Source of the DNA: Aggregicoccus sp. 17bor-14
Lineage (GTDB): Bacteria > Myxococcota > Myxococcia > Myxococcales > Myxococcaceae
Reading direction: 5' to 3'
DNA length: 64,000 nt
NCBI RefSeq assembly: GCF_009659535.1
Contig: NZ_VJZZ01000023.1
Span: 1 to 64,000 of the forward strand
Translations under genes and position numbers: made by a program
In this document: positions 40,275 to 49,169 of the stretch, one piece after another
Layout: each line of letters opens with the position of its first letter
How positions within the stretch are numbered: the first letter of the stretch is position 1
Notes under the pieces: generated by a model
What the model saw: the letters and a program-made list of their open reading frames with translations, nothing else
What the model was told of the DNA's origin: nothing
The model's database searches: none

Positions 40275-41866
40275 GCGAGCGCCGGCGCGCGGTACGCGAC
40301 GTCGTAGAGCACCGCCGCGGGGTCGCTCTCCTGCGTCACCGTCTGCGGCGTCCACGCGGCCACGCCCAGCCTGCGCCCGTCCGGGCTGAAGCGCACCTGG
40401 CGCACGCTGAAGCCGAAGGTCTCTTCCGCGCGCGGCGCCTGCGCTCCTTCGGTGAAGACGAAGAGCCGCTTGTCCCACCCGCCGCTCGCCACGCTGCGCC
40501 CGTCCGGAGAGATGCCCGCGGTGGAGACGACGCCCGCGTGGCGCGCCCAGCGCTGCAGCACACGGCCGCTCCTCGCCTCCACGAGCAGCGCGGCATTGCG
40601 CGCATCGGGCGGCTCGACGAGCCCCGCGCGCTCGCGCTGGTACACCTCCACGGTGCGCTGTGCGCGCGTCGCCGAGAGCGCCACCCCGAGCCGCTCTCCG
40701 CGTGCATCCACGCTCAGGTCGTTCACCGGGCCCTCCAGCGCCACGTCCCCGCGCGCGCGCAGCCGCAGCCCGCGCGAGGGCGCCTGCGCAGGGGCCCCGC
40801 GCAGCGCGAGCTGCACCTGGCGCGCGGCCTCGTCCACCTGCATCTCCACCCGCTCGGCGAAAGGGGCGCCCAGCACGCCCTGCGCGCCCGCGGGCACGCA
40901 CGCGTCACACACCACCACCTCGAGCCCCTCGAGCCGCAGGCCCTTGAAGCGCAAGCCCAGCCCACGCGCCACGCGCACCTGCGTGCTGCCCAGCGGCGTG
41001 GGCAGCACCCGCGTCTCCGCGAGCGCTCCCACGTCCAGCCCCGCCGCGCCCGCGGCCTCCGCCGTGACGAAGAGCGCCGGGGCACGCAGGTCCACGGCAA
41101 AGGGCAAGCTCACGCGCCCCTGCAGCACGCCGCGCACCTGGAGGTAGCCCCCCGCGCGCTCGAAGGCGAGCCGCGCGCGCGCTCCCTCCAGCGCGCCCTC
41201 CTGCGCCTCCCAGCTGCGCAGGTGCCCGTCCCACCCGCCCGAGTACAGCGTGCCGTCCGGCGCGAAGTCCAGGCCGCGCACCTCGTCCGCGTGGCCCTGC
41301 ACCTCGTCCACGAAGGCGAGCCCCGGCACCTCCAGCACCGTGAGCTGCCCCGCCGCGCTGCCCACGACGAGGGCGCGGCCCTGCGGGTGGAAGGCGACCG
41401 AGACCAGCGGCCCGTCCAGCAGCGCGCGCGAACGCTCCTCGCCGCTCTCGGCGTCGTACAGGTGCACCTGCCCGTCGCGCCCCACCGCCGCGAGCAGGCG
41501 CCCGTCCGGCGCGTACGCGAGCCCCTCCACCTCGAAGTCCACCGGGCCCACGCTGCGCTCGCGCGCGCGCTGCGGCGCGCGGTCCTCCCCGAGCGCCCAC
41601 TGCGAGAGCCGGAAGTCCTGCGCCGCGAGGTGGCTGAAGGCGACGCGGGCCGAGCCCGGGGCCCACGCGAGCGCATAGGTGAAGTCGCTGCGGTCGAGCA
41701 CCGCGGGGCGCGAGAGCCCGGCCACCTCGCCGGTGACGAAGTGGCCCGGGCCCGCGGCGGCGAGCGCGCGGGTGAGCTGCGGGGAGAGCGCGGGCGGCGC
41801 GTGGGCGCAGCCCGCGAGGAAGGCGAGGAGGAGCAGCAGCGCGGCGCCGGGGCCGCGCTCCCTCAC
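40268..41866 (-). CDS. WD40-like propeller lipoprotein with an inserted degenerate retropepsin-like segment
   Basis: The 532-residue product starts with GTG at 41866 that overlaps the upstream stop (GTGA). A signal peptide ends in lipobox LAFLAGC. WD40-like blades (YDAESGEERSRALLDGPLVS, VQGHADEVRGLDFAPDGTLY, RHAGVVSTAGISPDGRSVAS) flank a different segment at about 40795-41150. That segment reads VRGVLQGRVSLPFAVDLRAP, then AEAAGAAGLDV and later GVLGAPFAERVEMQVD. This is the outline of a retropepsin-like aspartic protease domain, except that the catalytic Asp-Thr-Gly is changed to Asp-Leu-Arg. It is therefore probably a non-catalytic binding module. Confidence 0.82.
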   Translation of the reverse strand: MRERGPGAALLLLLAFLAGCAHAPPALSPQLTRALAAAGPGHFVTGEVAGLSRPAVLDRSDFTYALAWAPGSARVAFSHLAAQDFRLSQWALGEDRAPQRARERSVGPVDFEVEGLAYAPDGRLLAAVGRDGQVHLYDAESGEERSRALLDGPLVSVAFHPQGRALVVGSAAGQLTVLEVPGLAFVDEVQGHADEVRGLDFAPDGTLYSGGWDGHLRSWEAQEGALEGARARLAFERAGGYLQVRGVLQGRVSLPFAVDLRAPALFVTAEAAGAAGLDVGALAETRVLPTPLGSTQVRVARGLGLRFKGLRLEGLEVVVCDACVPAGAQGVLGAPFAERVEMQVDEAARQVQLALRGAPAQAPSRGLRLRARGDVALEGPVNDLSVDARGERLGVALSATRAQRTVEVYQRERAGLVEPPDARNAALLVEARSGRVLQRWARHAGVVSTAGISPDGRSVASGGWDKRLFVFTEGAQAPRAEETFGFSVRQVRFSPDGRRLGVAAWTPQTVTQESDPAAVLYDVAYRAPALAQ

Positions 41867-44052
41867 GAGCCGCTCGCCGAGGCGTGCGGCGCGGGCGACT
41901 CCAGCTCCGTCACGCCCTTGCTGTCGATGCCGATGAGGAACAGCGGCTTCTGCGCCTCGCGCTTCGCATCGAAGGTGGTCTTCCCGGTGGCGCCGTCGAA
42001 GTCCTTGAGCGCGGCGAGGTCGTCGCGCAGCGCCTCGCGGGTGGCCGGGTGCTGCTTCTCGATGACCTGGCGCAGCATGCGGCCCGCGTCGTAGCCCACC
42101 GCCTCGAGCAGGCCGGGGTCGCGCCCGTCGTTGGCCTTGCGGAAGGCGGCGACGAAGCGCTGCGTGGCCGGCCGCGCGCTGTCCACGAAGAAGCCGTCCA
42201 CGAACACCGAGCAGGTGACGAACTTGCCGCCGCGCTCCAGCAGCTCGGGCAGGCCGCTGCGGCCCTTGGGGCTGCTCCACTGGTTGGTGCCGAAGAGCGT
42301 GACGGTCTTGAGGTCCTCGCGGCCGGTGGTCTTGCGGATGCGCTCCAGCTCGCGCGGGTCGCAGGCGTTGGTGACGATGTCCTCCACCGCGAGCGCGGGG
42401 GCCACCAGGCTCACGCGGCGCCAGTCGTCCGGGATGAGGATGCCCTCGAAGTCGATGACCGGCGGCAGGTTGCCCTTGAGCTTCTCGATGGCCTTGCGGC
42501 GGCGGAACGCGTCCTGCGCGCCCTCGACCGCGTCGCGCACGCCCTCCACGTAGTCGGTGCGGTCCTCGAGGTAGTAGCGGCCCACCAGCTTCTTCGCCTC
42601 GGTGGTGAAGGTGGTCTGGTCGAAGCCGTAGCTCTCCGCGCCGCGGATCTGCCCGCCGCGCTGCACCACCTCGTCCCAGAAGTCGTTCGCCAGCTCCACG
42701 CCGTAGGGGATGTTCGGGTAGAGCACCGCGAAGCTCTTCATCCCCTTCTGGCCCATGGCGTAGTCGGCGATGGCGCGCGCCTGGGCGGTGTTGGTGAGCA
42801 TGTTGCGGAACACGTGCGGCCCGATGTCCGTGATGCCCTCCTGGCGGGTGAGGGTGAGGATGGGCAGCTGCAGCTCCTCGGCGACGATGGCGGCGCGCTT
42901 CGCGTCGTCGCTGAGCAGCGGGCCCACCGCGGCGATGGCGCCCTCGTCGAAGGCGAGCTGCTCCACGGCCTGGCCGGCGAGGTTCGCCTCGCCCTGCGTG
43001 TCCTTCACCACCAGCTCCACGTTGCTGCCCTGCAGCGCGAGCTGCATGCCCTTGAGCACCGCCTCGCCGAAGGGCTTGTAGCGGCCCGTCATGGGCAGCA
43101 GCACGCCCACCGTGTTGGGGCGCACCTCCACGCGGCGGGTGGCGCGCGCGAGCAGCTCGCGGGCCTGCGGCGCGTAGGGGCTCTGCGGCGCCTCCTGCAG
43201 GAAGCGGTTGAGCGTGCTCTCGAGGTTGTTCCAGTCGCGCAGGTGGTTGTAGATGCGCGCGAGCTTGAAGGTGAGCACCGGCCACGCGGGATTCTTCGGC
43301 GACAGCCCGTCCGCCACCTTGGCGATGTCCAGGAAGTCCGCGCGGCCCTCCACCAGCTGCTCCACGCGGGCGACGGCGGCGTCGCGCTCCGGGCCGTCCT
43401 TCGCCTCGCCCGCCTGCTGCACGGCGAGCGTGAGCGCGGCGGTGTAGAGGCCCGCGCCCTCGGCGGCGCGCATGGCCTGCTCGGTGAGCTGCTTCTTCTC
43501 CGGGCCTTCCGCGCGCTCGGCGAGGCTCGCGAGCGTCTGGTACGCATCCCGGTAGGCGCCGCTCTCCAGCGCCGCCTGGCCGAGCCGGCGCTTCGCGTCC
43601 TGCGCCTGCGGGAAGAGCGGGTTCTCGAAGAGCAGCTCGTTGAAGCTCTTGCGCGCGTTGACGTAGTCCTGCGAGTCGTAGAACAGCACGCCGGCGCGGT
43701 AGAGCGCCTCCTGGCCCGCGGTGGTGGCCGGGTAGGCCTTGCGCACCGAGAGGAAGAGCTGCGCGGCCTGCTTCGGCGGCGCCGTCTCCGCGCTCGCCAC
43801 CGCCTGCTGCAGCGCGGCGTCCGCGGCGGGGTCCTTGCGCGCCTGCACGCTGGGGCGGTCCGGGAAGGGGCTCGCGGGTGGGCGCGTCTGGTCCTCCGAC
43901 CCGGGCGCGCTCGCGCCTGGCTTCGACGCGGTGTTGCTCGCCGGCCGCGGACAGGCGGGCAGGAGCAGCGCGAGGGCAGCGACAAGGCTGGCGCTGAGCG
44001 TGGTGCGGAGGGTGCGGCGCAGCGGGGCGGTGGGGTCCACGTGGGCTTCCAT
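41863..44052 (-). CDS. LpoA-like periplasmic-binding lipoprotein with TPR-like N-terminus
   Basis: The 729-residue product starts at MEAHVDPTAPLRRTLRTTLS; an ATG at 44067 is also possible. The lipobox is ALLLPAC. Residues about 70-330 are helical repeats of TPR type (AAQLFLSVRKAYPATTAGQE, SGAYRDAYQTLASLAER, ARIYNHLRDWNNLESTLNRF). From about residue 335 a Leu/Ile/Val-binding-protein fold follows: TVGVLLPMTGRYKPFGEAVL, GAIAAVGPLLSDDAKRAAIV and SFAVLYPNIPYGVELANDFW. This two-part design is that of LpoA-type activators of penicillin-binding proteins, although an ABC-uptake role cannot be excluded. It is translationally coupled to the WD40 lipoprotein. Confidence 0.87.
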   Translation of the reverse strand: MEAHVDPTAPLRRTLRTTLSASLVAALALLLPACPRPASNTASKPGASAPGSEDQTRPPASPFPDRPSVQARKDPAADAALQQAVASAETAPPKQAAQLFLSVRKAYPATTAGQEALYRAGVLFYDSQDYVNARKSFNELLFENPLFPQAQDAKRRLGQAALESGAYRDAYQTLASLAERAEGPEKKQLTEQAMRAAEGAGLYTAALTLAVQQAGEAKDGPERDAAVARVEQLVEGRADFLDIAKVADGLSPKNPAWPVLTFKLARIYNHLRDWNNLESTLNRFLQEAPQSPYAPQARELLARATRRVEVRPNTVGVLLPMTGRYKPFGEAVLKGMQLALQGSNVELVVKDTQGEANLAGQAVEQLAFDEGAIAAVGPLLSDDAKRAAIVAEELQLPILTLTRQEGITDIGPHVFRNMLTNTAQARAIADYAMGQKGMKSFAVLYPNIPYGVELANDFWDEVVQRGGQIRGAESYGFDQTTFTTEAKKLVGRYYLEDRTDYVEGVRDAVEGAQDAFRRRKAIEKLKGNLPPVIDFEGILIPDDWRRVSLVAPALAVEDIVTNACDPRELERIRKTTGREDLKTVTLFGTNQWSSPKGRSGLPELLERGGKFVTCSVFVDGFFVDSARPATQRFVAAFRKANDGRDPGLLEAVGYDAGRMLRQVIEKQHPATREALRDDLAALKDFDGATGKTTFDAKREAQKPLFLIGIDSKGVTELESPAPHASASGS

Positions 44053-44289
44053 GGTGGCGGGTGGCATAGCAGCGGGGGCGCCGCCGCGTCGACAATCGCG
44101 CGGGGCCCCCACGCCTGCGCTGTCCGCCGCAGGCATTTGCAGCGCCCGTGCCGCACGCCGCTGCGGCCCTCCGGACACGGCCCCCGCCTGCCGCAGGGCA
44201 TCCGGGCAGGCGGGCGCTCCCTGACGGACGTCCCCGCTCGCCGTGCCTACCGTTCAGGCTTCGGGGGAGCTTCGGAGAGGGTGGCCCGG

Positions 44290-45177
44290 GTGATCCGCTT
44301 TGGACCAGCAGGCTGGAGCTACAAGGACTGGGACGGGGTCGTGTACCCCAAGCCCAAGCCGCGCGGCTTCGACCCGCTCGCCTTCCTTGCGGAGCACTTC
44401 GACGCGCTGGAGGTGAACAGCACCTTCTACCACCCGGCGAGCGTGAAGAGCGCCGAGGCCTGGCTCGAGCGCGTGGAGGGGCGGCCGGACTTCCGCTTCA
44501 CCGCGAAGCTGTGGAAGCGCTTCACCCACGAGCGCGACCAGGCGTGGACCACGGGCGAGGTGCGCCAGGCGCGCCACGCGCTGGACGTGCTGCACGAGGG
44601 CGGGCGGCTCGGCGCGGTGCTGGTGCAGTTCCCCTGGTCCTTCCGCCGCAACGACGCGAACCGCGACTGGCTGGACAACGTGCTCACCACCTTCGGCGAC
44701 CTGCCGCTGGTGCTCGAGGTGCGCCACGCCTCGTGGGCCGCGGCGGACTACTACGCGGAGCTCATCGAGCGCGGCATCGGCTTCGTGAACATCGACCAGC
44801 CGCTGTTCAGGAACTCCCTCGCGCCGAGCGCGCGCGCCACCTCGGCGGTGGGCTACGTGCGCGTGCACGGGCGCAACTACAAGGACTGGTTCCGCGAGAA
44901 GGCGAGCCCCGTGGAGCGCTACGACTACCTGTACAGCGCCGCGGAGCTGCTGCCCTGGGCGGAGCGCACGCGGGAGATCGCGAGCCACCCGCGCACCGAG
45001 GACGTGTACGTCATCACCAACAACCACTTCCGCGGCAAGGGCGTGGCGAACGCGATGATGCTGCAGTCGATGGTGACCGGGCAGCCCGCGCACCCGCCCG
45101 CCACGCTGCTGCGCGAGTACACCGCCGCGCTCGCGCCCTTCACGCAGCGCGGCGAGAGCGCCCCGGCCCTCAGCTGA
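44290..45177 (+). CDS. DUF72 (YecE-like) protein
   Basis: The 295-residue product starts with GTG at 44290 (VIRFGPAGWSYKDWDGVVYP). GGAGAG lies about 10 bases upstream, which favours it over the GTG at 44281. The family signature is complete: GPAGWSYKDW, EVNSTFYHPASVKSAEAW, FRFTAKLWKRFTHER, VLVQFPWSFRRN and VYVITNNHFRGKGVANAMML. These TIM-barrel proteins are widespread and conserved, but no biochemical activity is firmly known. The gene is divergent from the LpoA-like lipoprotein. Confidence 0.93.
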   Translation: MIRFGPAGWSYKDWDGVVYPKPKPRGFDPLAFLAEHFDALEVNSTFYHPASVKSAEAWLERVEGRPDFRFTAKLWKRFTHERDQAWTTGEVRQARHALDVLHEGGRLGAVLVQFPWSFRRNDANRDWLDNVLTTFGDLPLVLEVRHASWAAADYYAELIERGIGFVNIDQPLFRNSLAPSARATSAVGYVRVHGRNYKDWFREKASPVERYDYLYSAAELLPWAERTREIASHPRTEDVYVITNNHFRGKGVANAMMLQSMVTGQPAHPPATLLREYTAALAPFTQRGESAPALS

Positions 45178-45281
45178 CGCGCCGCGCCCATGCGGGCAGG
45201 CAGGCATCCGAGAGGTAGGACGCGTGCGCCCAAGGAACCACCGCGCGACGGGCGCGGGGCTTCCGGTAGTCTGCAGGTCCA

Positions 45282-48200
45282 ATGGCCGAAAAGCTGGGCG
45301 CGCTCCTGGTGCGCAAAGGACTCGTCTCCCCGAAACAGATCGAAGAGGCGCTGCAGGTGCAGCGCATCTACGGCGGACGGATCGGCACCAACCTCGTCGA
45401 GCTCGGCTACCTGTCGATCGAGGCGCTCGCGCAGGCCCTCGCGGAGCAGAGCCGCTACCCCAGCGCGAGCGAGGCGGACTTCGAGGCCGCGACCCCCGCC
45501 TGCACCGGCCTCATCACGGCGGAGCAGAGCGAGAAGCACGGCGCCTTCCCCATCGCGCTGGACGGGCGGCGCCTGCGCGTCGCGCTGCTGAGCCCCGACA
45601 TCGAGCACCTGGACGCGCTGGGCTTCATCACCGGGATGCGCATCATCCCGATGGTCGCGCCCGAGCTGCGCCTCTTCTTCCACCAGGAGCGCCGCTACGG
45701 CGTGTCGCGCGCCGCGCGCTACATCCGGCTCGCACCCGAGGCCGGCCACCCCCCCGCGCAGCACGTCGCGCCCGCGGCTCCTGCCGCGTCTGCCTCGAGC
45801 TCGGTGTTCGGCCAGCTCGGCGCGCACGAGTTCCTGAGCAGCGACGGCGAGGAGGATCCCTTCGCCCCGGCGCAGCCCAGCGCGCCGCCGCCGCCCCCGC
45901 CGCCGCGTCCGACGGGCGTGCACGCCGCCACCCCCGCGCCGTCGGCGCCGCGGCCCGCCGCGCCGCCTCCGCCCGCTGCAGCGCCGCCGCCTGCCGCGGC
46001 GCGGCCGCCGCCCTCGCTCACGCCGCAGGCGCCTCCCGTGCTCGCGCCGCAGTCGCCTCCGGTGCTGGGGGCTCCGCCTGCGCCGCAGCCGCCAGGCCCG
46101 CGGCCCACGGGCGTGCACGCCGCCATCCCGGCACTCGCGCCGCAGCCCCCGCCTGGCGCCGCCCCCCAGCGGCCCCCGCAGCCCGGCGCCGCGCCACCGC
46201 CGCTCGCGCCTCAGGGCCCTGCGCCGCGGCCGGGAAGCGCATCGCCGCCGGTCGCGCAGGGAGCCGCTCCGGCACAGGGCCCTGCAGCGCAGCACGGCCT
46301 CACGCCGCCGCACGGTGTGGCAGTGCCGCAGGGCCTCACGCCACAGCCGGGTGTTGCAGCACCGCACGGCTTCACGCCGCCGCACGGTGTCCCCGTACCG
46401 CAGGGCATCGTGCCCCCGCGCAGTCCTGCGCCGCAGCCGGGCCCTGCTGGGCAGCAGGGCGCCATGCCGCCGCCGGGCGCTGCACCGCAGCTGCGCCCCA
46501 CCCCGCCGCCAGGCGCCACGCCTCCGCCGGGCTTCGCACCCGCGACTGCGGGCACTCCGCCGCGCGCTGCTGCACCCCAGGGCGTCGCGCCCACGCCGGG
46601 CGCCGCACCGCAGCCTCCGCCGGGCGTGGCACCGCCCCCGGGCGCAGCGCCGCGTCCGCCGCAAGGGCCCGCGGTGGCGCAACCTCCGCCGGGCTCCGTG
46701 CCGCCGGGCGCCCAGCGGCCGCCCCCTCCCGGCCCCACCGCGCCGCAGCGCCCGGGGCCTCCCACGGGTGCGCCTGCAGCACCGGGCGCAGGTGCGATGC
46801 AGCCTCCGCGCAGCGGAGCACCCGCACCGATGGCCGCAGGTGCGCCTCCCGCGCCCATGCCGGGGACGGCTCAGCCTCCGTTGGCCCCTGCGGGTCCCGC
46901 GCGTGCAGCAGCGCCTGCGTCGCAGCCTTCGCCAGGTGCAGCGCCGCTCGGCCCGCCCGGCGCTCCGGCCGGAGCGCCGCCCCGCACCTCCACGGGTGAG
47001 CGGCCCGCCGCGGCCGGGGCCCCCACAGCTCCGCCCAGCGAGCCGTCCGGTGCGCCGCGCGTCTCCGGCGCCGCGAGCCCCGCTGTACCCGCAGCCACTG
47101 CGAAGGCACCCGCGGCCCCGCTCGCTTCGCCGGCGGGACAGGAGCGGGCCACCGGGGCCGCGTCCTCCGCTGCGCCGCCGAACGACCCGGGTGCAGGCGC
47201 GCCCGCCGCTCGCGCCAGTGCGCCCTCTGCTGCGGGAGCTGACGCCAGCGCCCCGCCGGCGCAGCCCCCCAGCGCATCGCTCCCCACCGCGGCAGCGCCG
47301 AGCAGCGCAGCGCCGCTCGCGGCCGAGCCCTCCACGCCGTCCGGCGCATCGCCTGCACCGCCGACCGCAGCGCCGGCCCCGTCTGCGCAGCCCCCTGCTG
47401 CGACCGCGCGCGGCGAGCAGGCGCCGTCCTCGACGCCTGCGTCCAACTCCGCGAGCGCCGCTCCGGCACCCCGCGAGACGCCTGCACCGGCCGCGAGCGC
47501 TGGGCCGCCCGAGGCTCCTGCACGCCCCACCTCGAACACCGCGACGACCGGGCCCGAGCTGCCCGCAGTCACGGCTGCGAGCACCGGGGCGACGGCGTCT
47601 GCGTCGCCTGCCGCCGCCACGGGTGAGGGTGCGCCGAGGCCCGAGGCGCCTTCCCCTGCCGCAACGAGCGCGGGGCCGGCGCCGTCGGAGTCGCCTGCAC
47701 CCGCCGCGGTGGGCGCAGCGCAGACGCAGACGGAGTCGGCTGCCTCCGCGGCCGCGAGCGCGGAGCCGATGGCGTCCTCGACGCCTGCCCCGGCGCTCGC
47801 GAGCGCCGGGTCGACGGCCTCCGAGGCGCCCGTCCCCGGGGGGACGCGCGCAGAGCCGACGGCGTCCGAGCTGCCCGCCGCCGTGGCGAGCGCAGCGCAG
47901 ACCTCGTCCGAGGCGCCCGCCGCGGTCCTGAGCGCCGCGCAGACCCTGTCGGAGCCGCCTGACGCCGCGGTGGCGCCCCTCGAGCCGATGGCGCGCGAGA
48001 CCGCTGCCTCGAGCGTGGTGCCAGCGCCTGGGGCACACGCCGCTGCCGCCTCCGCACCCGATGCGCCGGCGACGTCCGGGTCGAGCACCGCGAGCGAGCC
48101 CCCGCCCGCGCAGCCTGCGGAGGCCGTCGCGAGCACCGAGGCTGCGGCCTCCGCACAGCCTGCGCCCACCGCGGTGAGCGAGCCCGAGCGGCCCGCACGC

Positions 48201-49136
48201 GCGGGTGCACTGAGCCCGGAGCCCTCGGCGGTCGCATCCGGCACCACGCCCTCCCCCGCCCTGCCCTCCTCCGGCGCGCCCCCCTCCGCGCAGGGCACGG
48301 CCACGCGCGCCTCGAGCAGCACGCCCCCACGCCCGGCCGCGCAGACGGGCACGTCGGCACCGGCGAGCGCCACCTGGTCCGTGGCGGTGACGTGGAGCAG
48401 CGAGCGCAGTGCGCCGCCCGCGCCCGTGCCTCCGACTGCTTCCACGGTGGTGGTCGCGGTGCCGCTGCCGAGCGCGCCCAAGAGCCCGCCGCCCGCAGCA
48501 GCACCGCCTGCGCCCGCGCCGGCCACCGAGGAGCGCATTCCGCTCGCGGAGCCATGGGAGATGGCCCAGTGGCAGCCGGTGAGCGAGCCTGCAGCCCCCG
48601 GGGGCGCGGAGCCGCCGCTCGAGCTCGCCGAGGATCGCTGGCAGCTCGCCTCGGAGCCCGCGGCAGAGGGCGCCGCCTCGGCGCCCGGGCTGGAGCACGA
48701 CGACGCGCCGGTGCCCGTGGCCGCGGCGTGGGAGTTCATCCAGTGGCAGCAGCCCACGGCCGAGACACCGGCTCCTGCCGAGGAGCCCCTGGCGCTCGCG
48801 CAGCCGTGGGAGTACGCCGGCTGGCAGGCGCCGCCGGAGCCGCCGCCTCCCGAGGAGCAGGCCGCCGTGCTCGCGCAGCCGCTCGCGGAGGGCCCCTACG
48901 AGTCGCTCGCAGAGCCGCTCCCCACCGGAGCAGAGACCGCGCCGACCGAAGCCGCGCCGACCGAAGCCGCGCCGGCCGGAGTGGCCGCTGCCGAAGCCGC
49001 CGCACCGGACGCCGCGGCGGCCTCGAGCGAGGGCGCCTCGGACACCTCGCCCTACGGCCTGCGCACGCTGAGCGTGGAGGACGCGAAGGCGGAGCTCACG
49101 GGCGAGGAGCCTCCGAAGGACCCCGAGCCGTCCTGA
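45282..49136 (+). CDS. MshEN-like domain protein with giant proline/alanine-rich region
   Basis: This 1,284-residue protein starts at MAEKLGALLVRKGLVSPKQI. Residues 1-150 match the MshEN/GspE N-terminal domain (LGALLVRKGLVSPKQIEEAL, IGTNLVELGYLSIEALAQAL, FPIALDGRRLRVALL), which binds c-di-GMP in some ATPases, although no ATPase domain follows. Residues about 160-1085 are low-complexity Ala/Pro/Ser. Near the end, at 48544-48830, short repeats recur: LAEPWEMAQWQPV, VAAAWEFIQWQQP, LAQPWEYAGWQAP, and a weaker EDRWQLA. The last 50 residues are Ala/Glu-rich. A scaffold for secretion or motility machinery is a reasonable guess. Confidence 0.82.
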   Translation: MAEKLGALLVRKGLVSPKQIEEALQVQRIYGGRIGTNLVELGYLSIEALAQALAEQSRYPSASEADFEAATPACTGLITAEQSEKHGAFPIALDGRRLRVALLSPDIEHLDALGFITGMRIIPMVAPELRLFFHQERRYGVSRAARYIRLAPEAGHPPAQHVAPAAPAASASSSVFGQLGAHEFLSSDGEEDPFAPAQPSAPPPPPPPRPTGVHAATPAPSAPRPAAPPPPAAAPPPAAARPPPSLTPQAPPVLAPQSPPVLGAPPAPQPPGPRPTGVHAAIPALAPQPPPGAAPQRPPQPGAAPPPLAPQGPAPRPGSASPPVAQGAAPAQGPAAQHGLTPPHGVAVPQGLTPQPGVAAPHGFTPPHGVPVPQGIVPPRSPAPQPGPAGQQGAMPPPGAAPQLRPTPPPGATPPPGFAPATAGTPPRAAAPQGVAPTPGAAPQPPPGVAPPPGAAPRPPQGPAVAQPPPGSVPPGAQRPPPPGPTAPQRPGPPTGAPAAPGAGAMQPPRSGAPAPMAAGAPPAPMPGTAQPPLAPAGPARAAAPASQPSPGAAPLGPPGAPAGAPPRTSTGERPAAAGAPTAPPSEPSGAPRVSGAASPAVPAATAKAPAAPLASPAGQERATGAASSAAPPNDPGAGAPAARASAPSAAGADASAPPAQPPSASLPTAAAPSSAAPLAAEPSTPSGASPAPPTAAPAPSAQPPAATARGEQAPSSTPASNSASAAPAPRETPAPAASAGPPEAPARPTSNTATTGPELPAVTAASTGATASASPAAATGEGAPRPEAPSPAATSAGPAPSESPAPAAVGAAQTQTESAASAAASAEPMASSTPAPALASAGSTASEAPVPGGTRAEPTASELPAAVASAAQTSSEAPAAVLSAAQTLSEPPDAAVAPLEPMARETAASSVVPAPGAHAAAASAPDAPATSGSSTASEPPPAQPAEAVASTEAAASAQPAPTAVSEPERPARAGALSPEPSAVASGTTPSPALPSSGAPPSAQGTATRASSSTPPRPAAQTGTSAPASATWSVAVTWSSERSAPPAPVPPTASTVVVAVPLPSAPKSPPPAAAPPAPAPATEERIPLAEPWEMAQWQPVSEPAAPGGAEPPLELAEDRWQLASEPAAEGAASAPGLEHDDAPVPVAAAWEFIQWQQPTAETPAPAEEPLALAQPWEYAGWQAPPEPPPPEEQAAVLAQPLAEGPYESLAEPLPTGAETAPTEAAPTEAAPAGVAAAEAAAPDAAAASSEGASDTSPYGLRTLSVEDAKAELTGEEPPKDPEPS

Positions 49137-49169
49137 GCGCGGCGGACGGCCGGGGCCCGCAGGCCGGGC

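Noticed and set aside
40268-44095. One open minus-strand frame of 1,275 codons spanning two genes
   Set aside because: Only its 3' third (after the GTG at 41866) encodes the WD40 lipoprotein. The rest is a high-GC shadow, Arg/Pro/Ala-rich, over the LpoA-like gene, which lies in another frame and has clear motifs.
41884-44280. Plus-strand extension of the DUF72 gene across the LpoA-like gene
   Set aside because: The family similarity begins only at 44290, where a ribosome-binding site lies. The extension is a shadow of the opposite-strand gene.
45880-48500. Low-complexity CG-rich repeats resembling a minisatellite
   Set aside because: They lie within one long coding frame of Pro/Ala/Ser residues, and no fixed repeat unit is visible.
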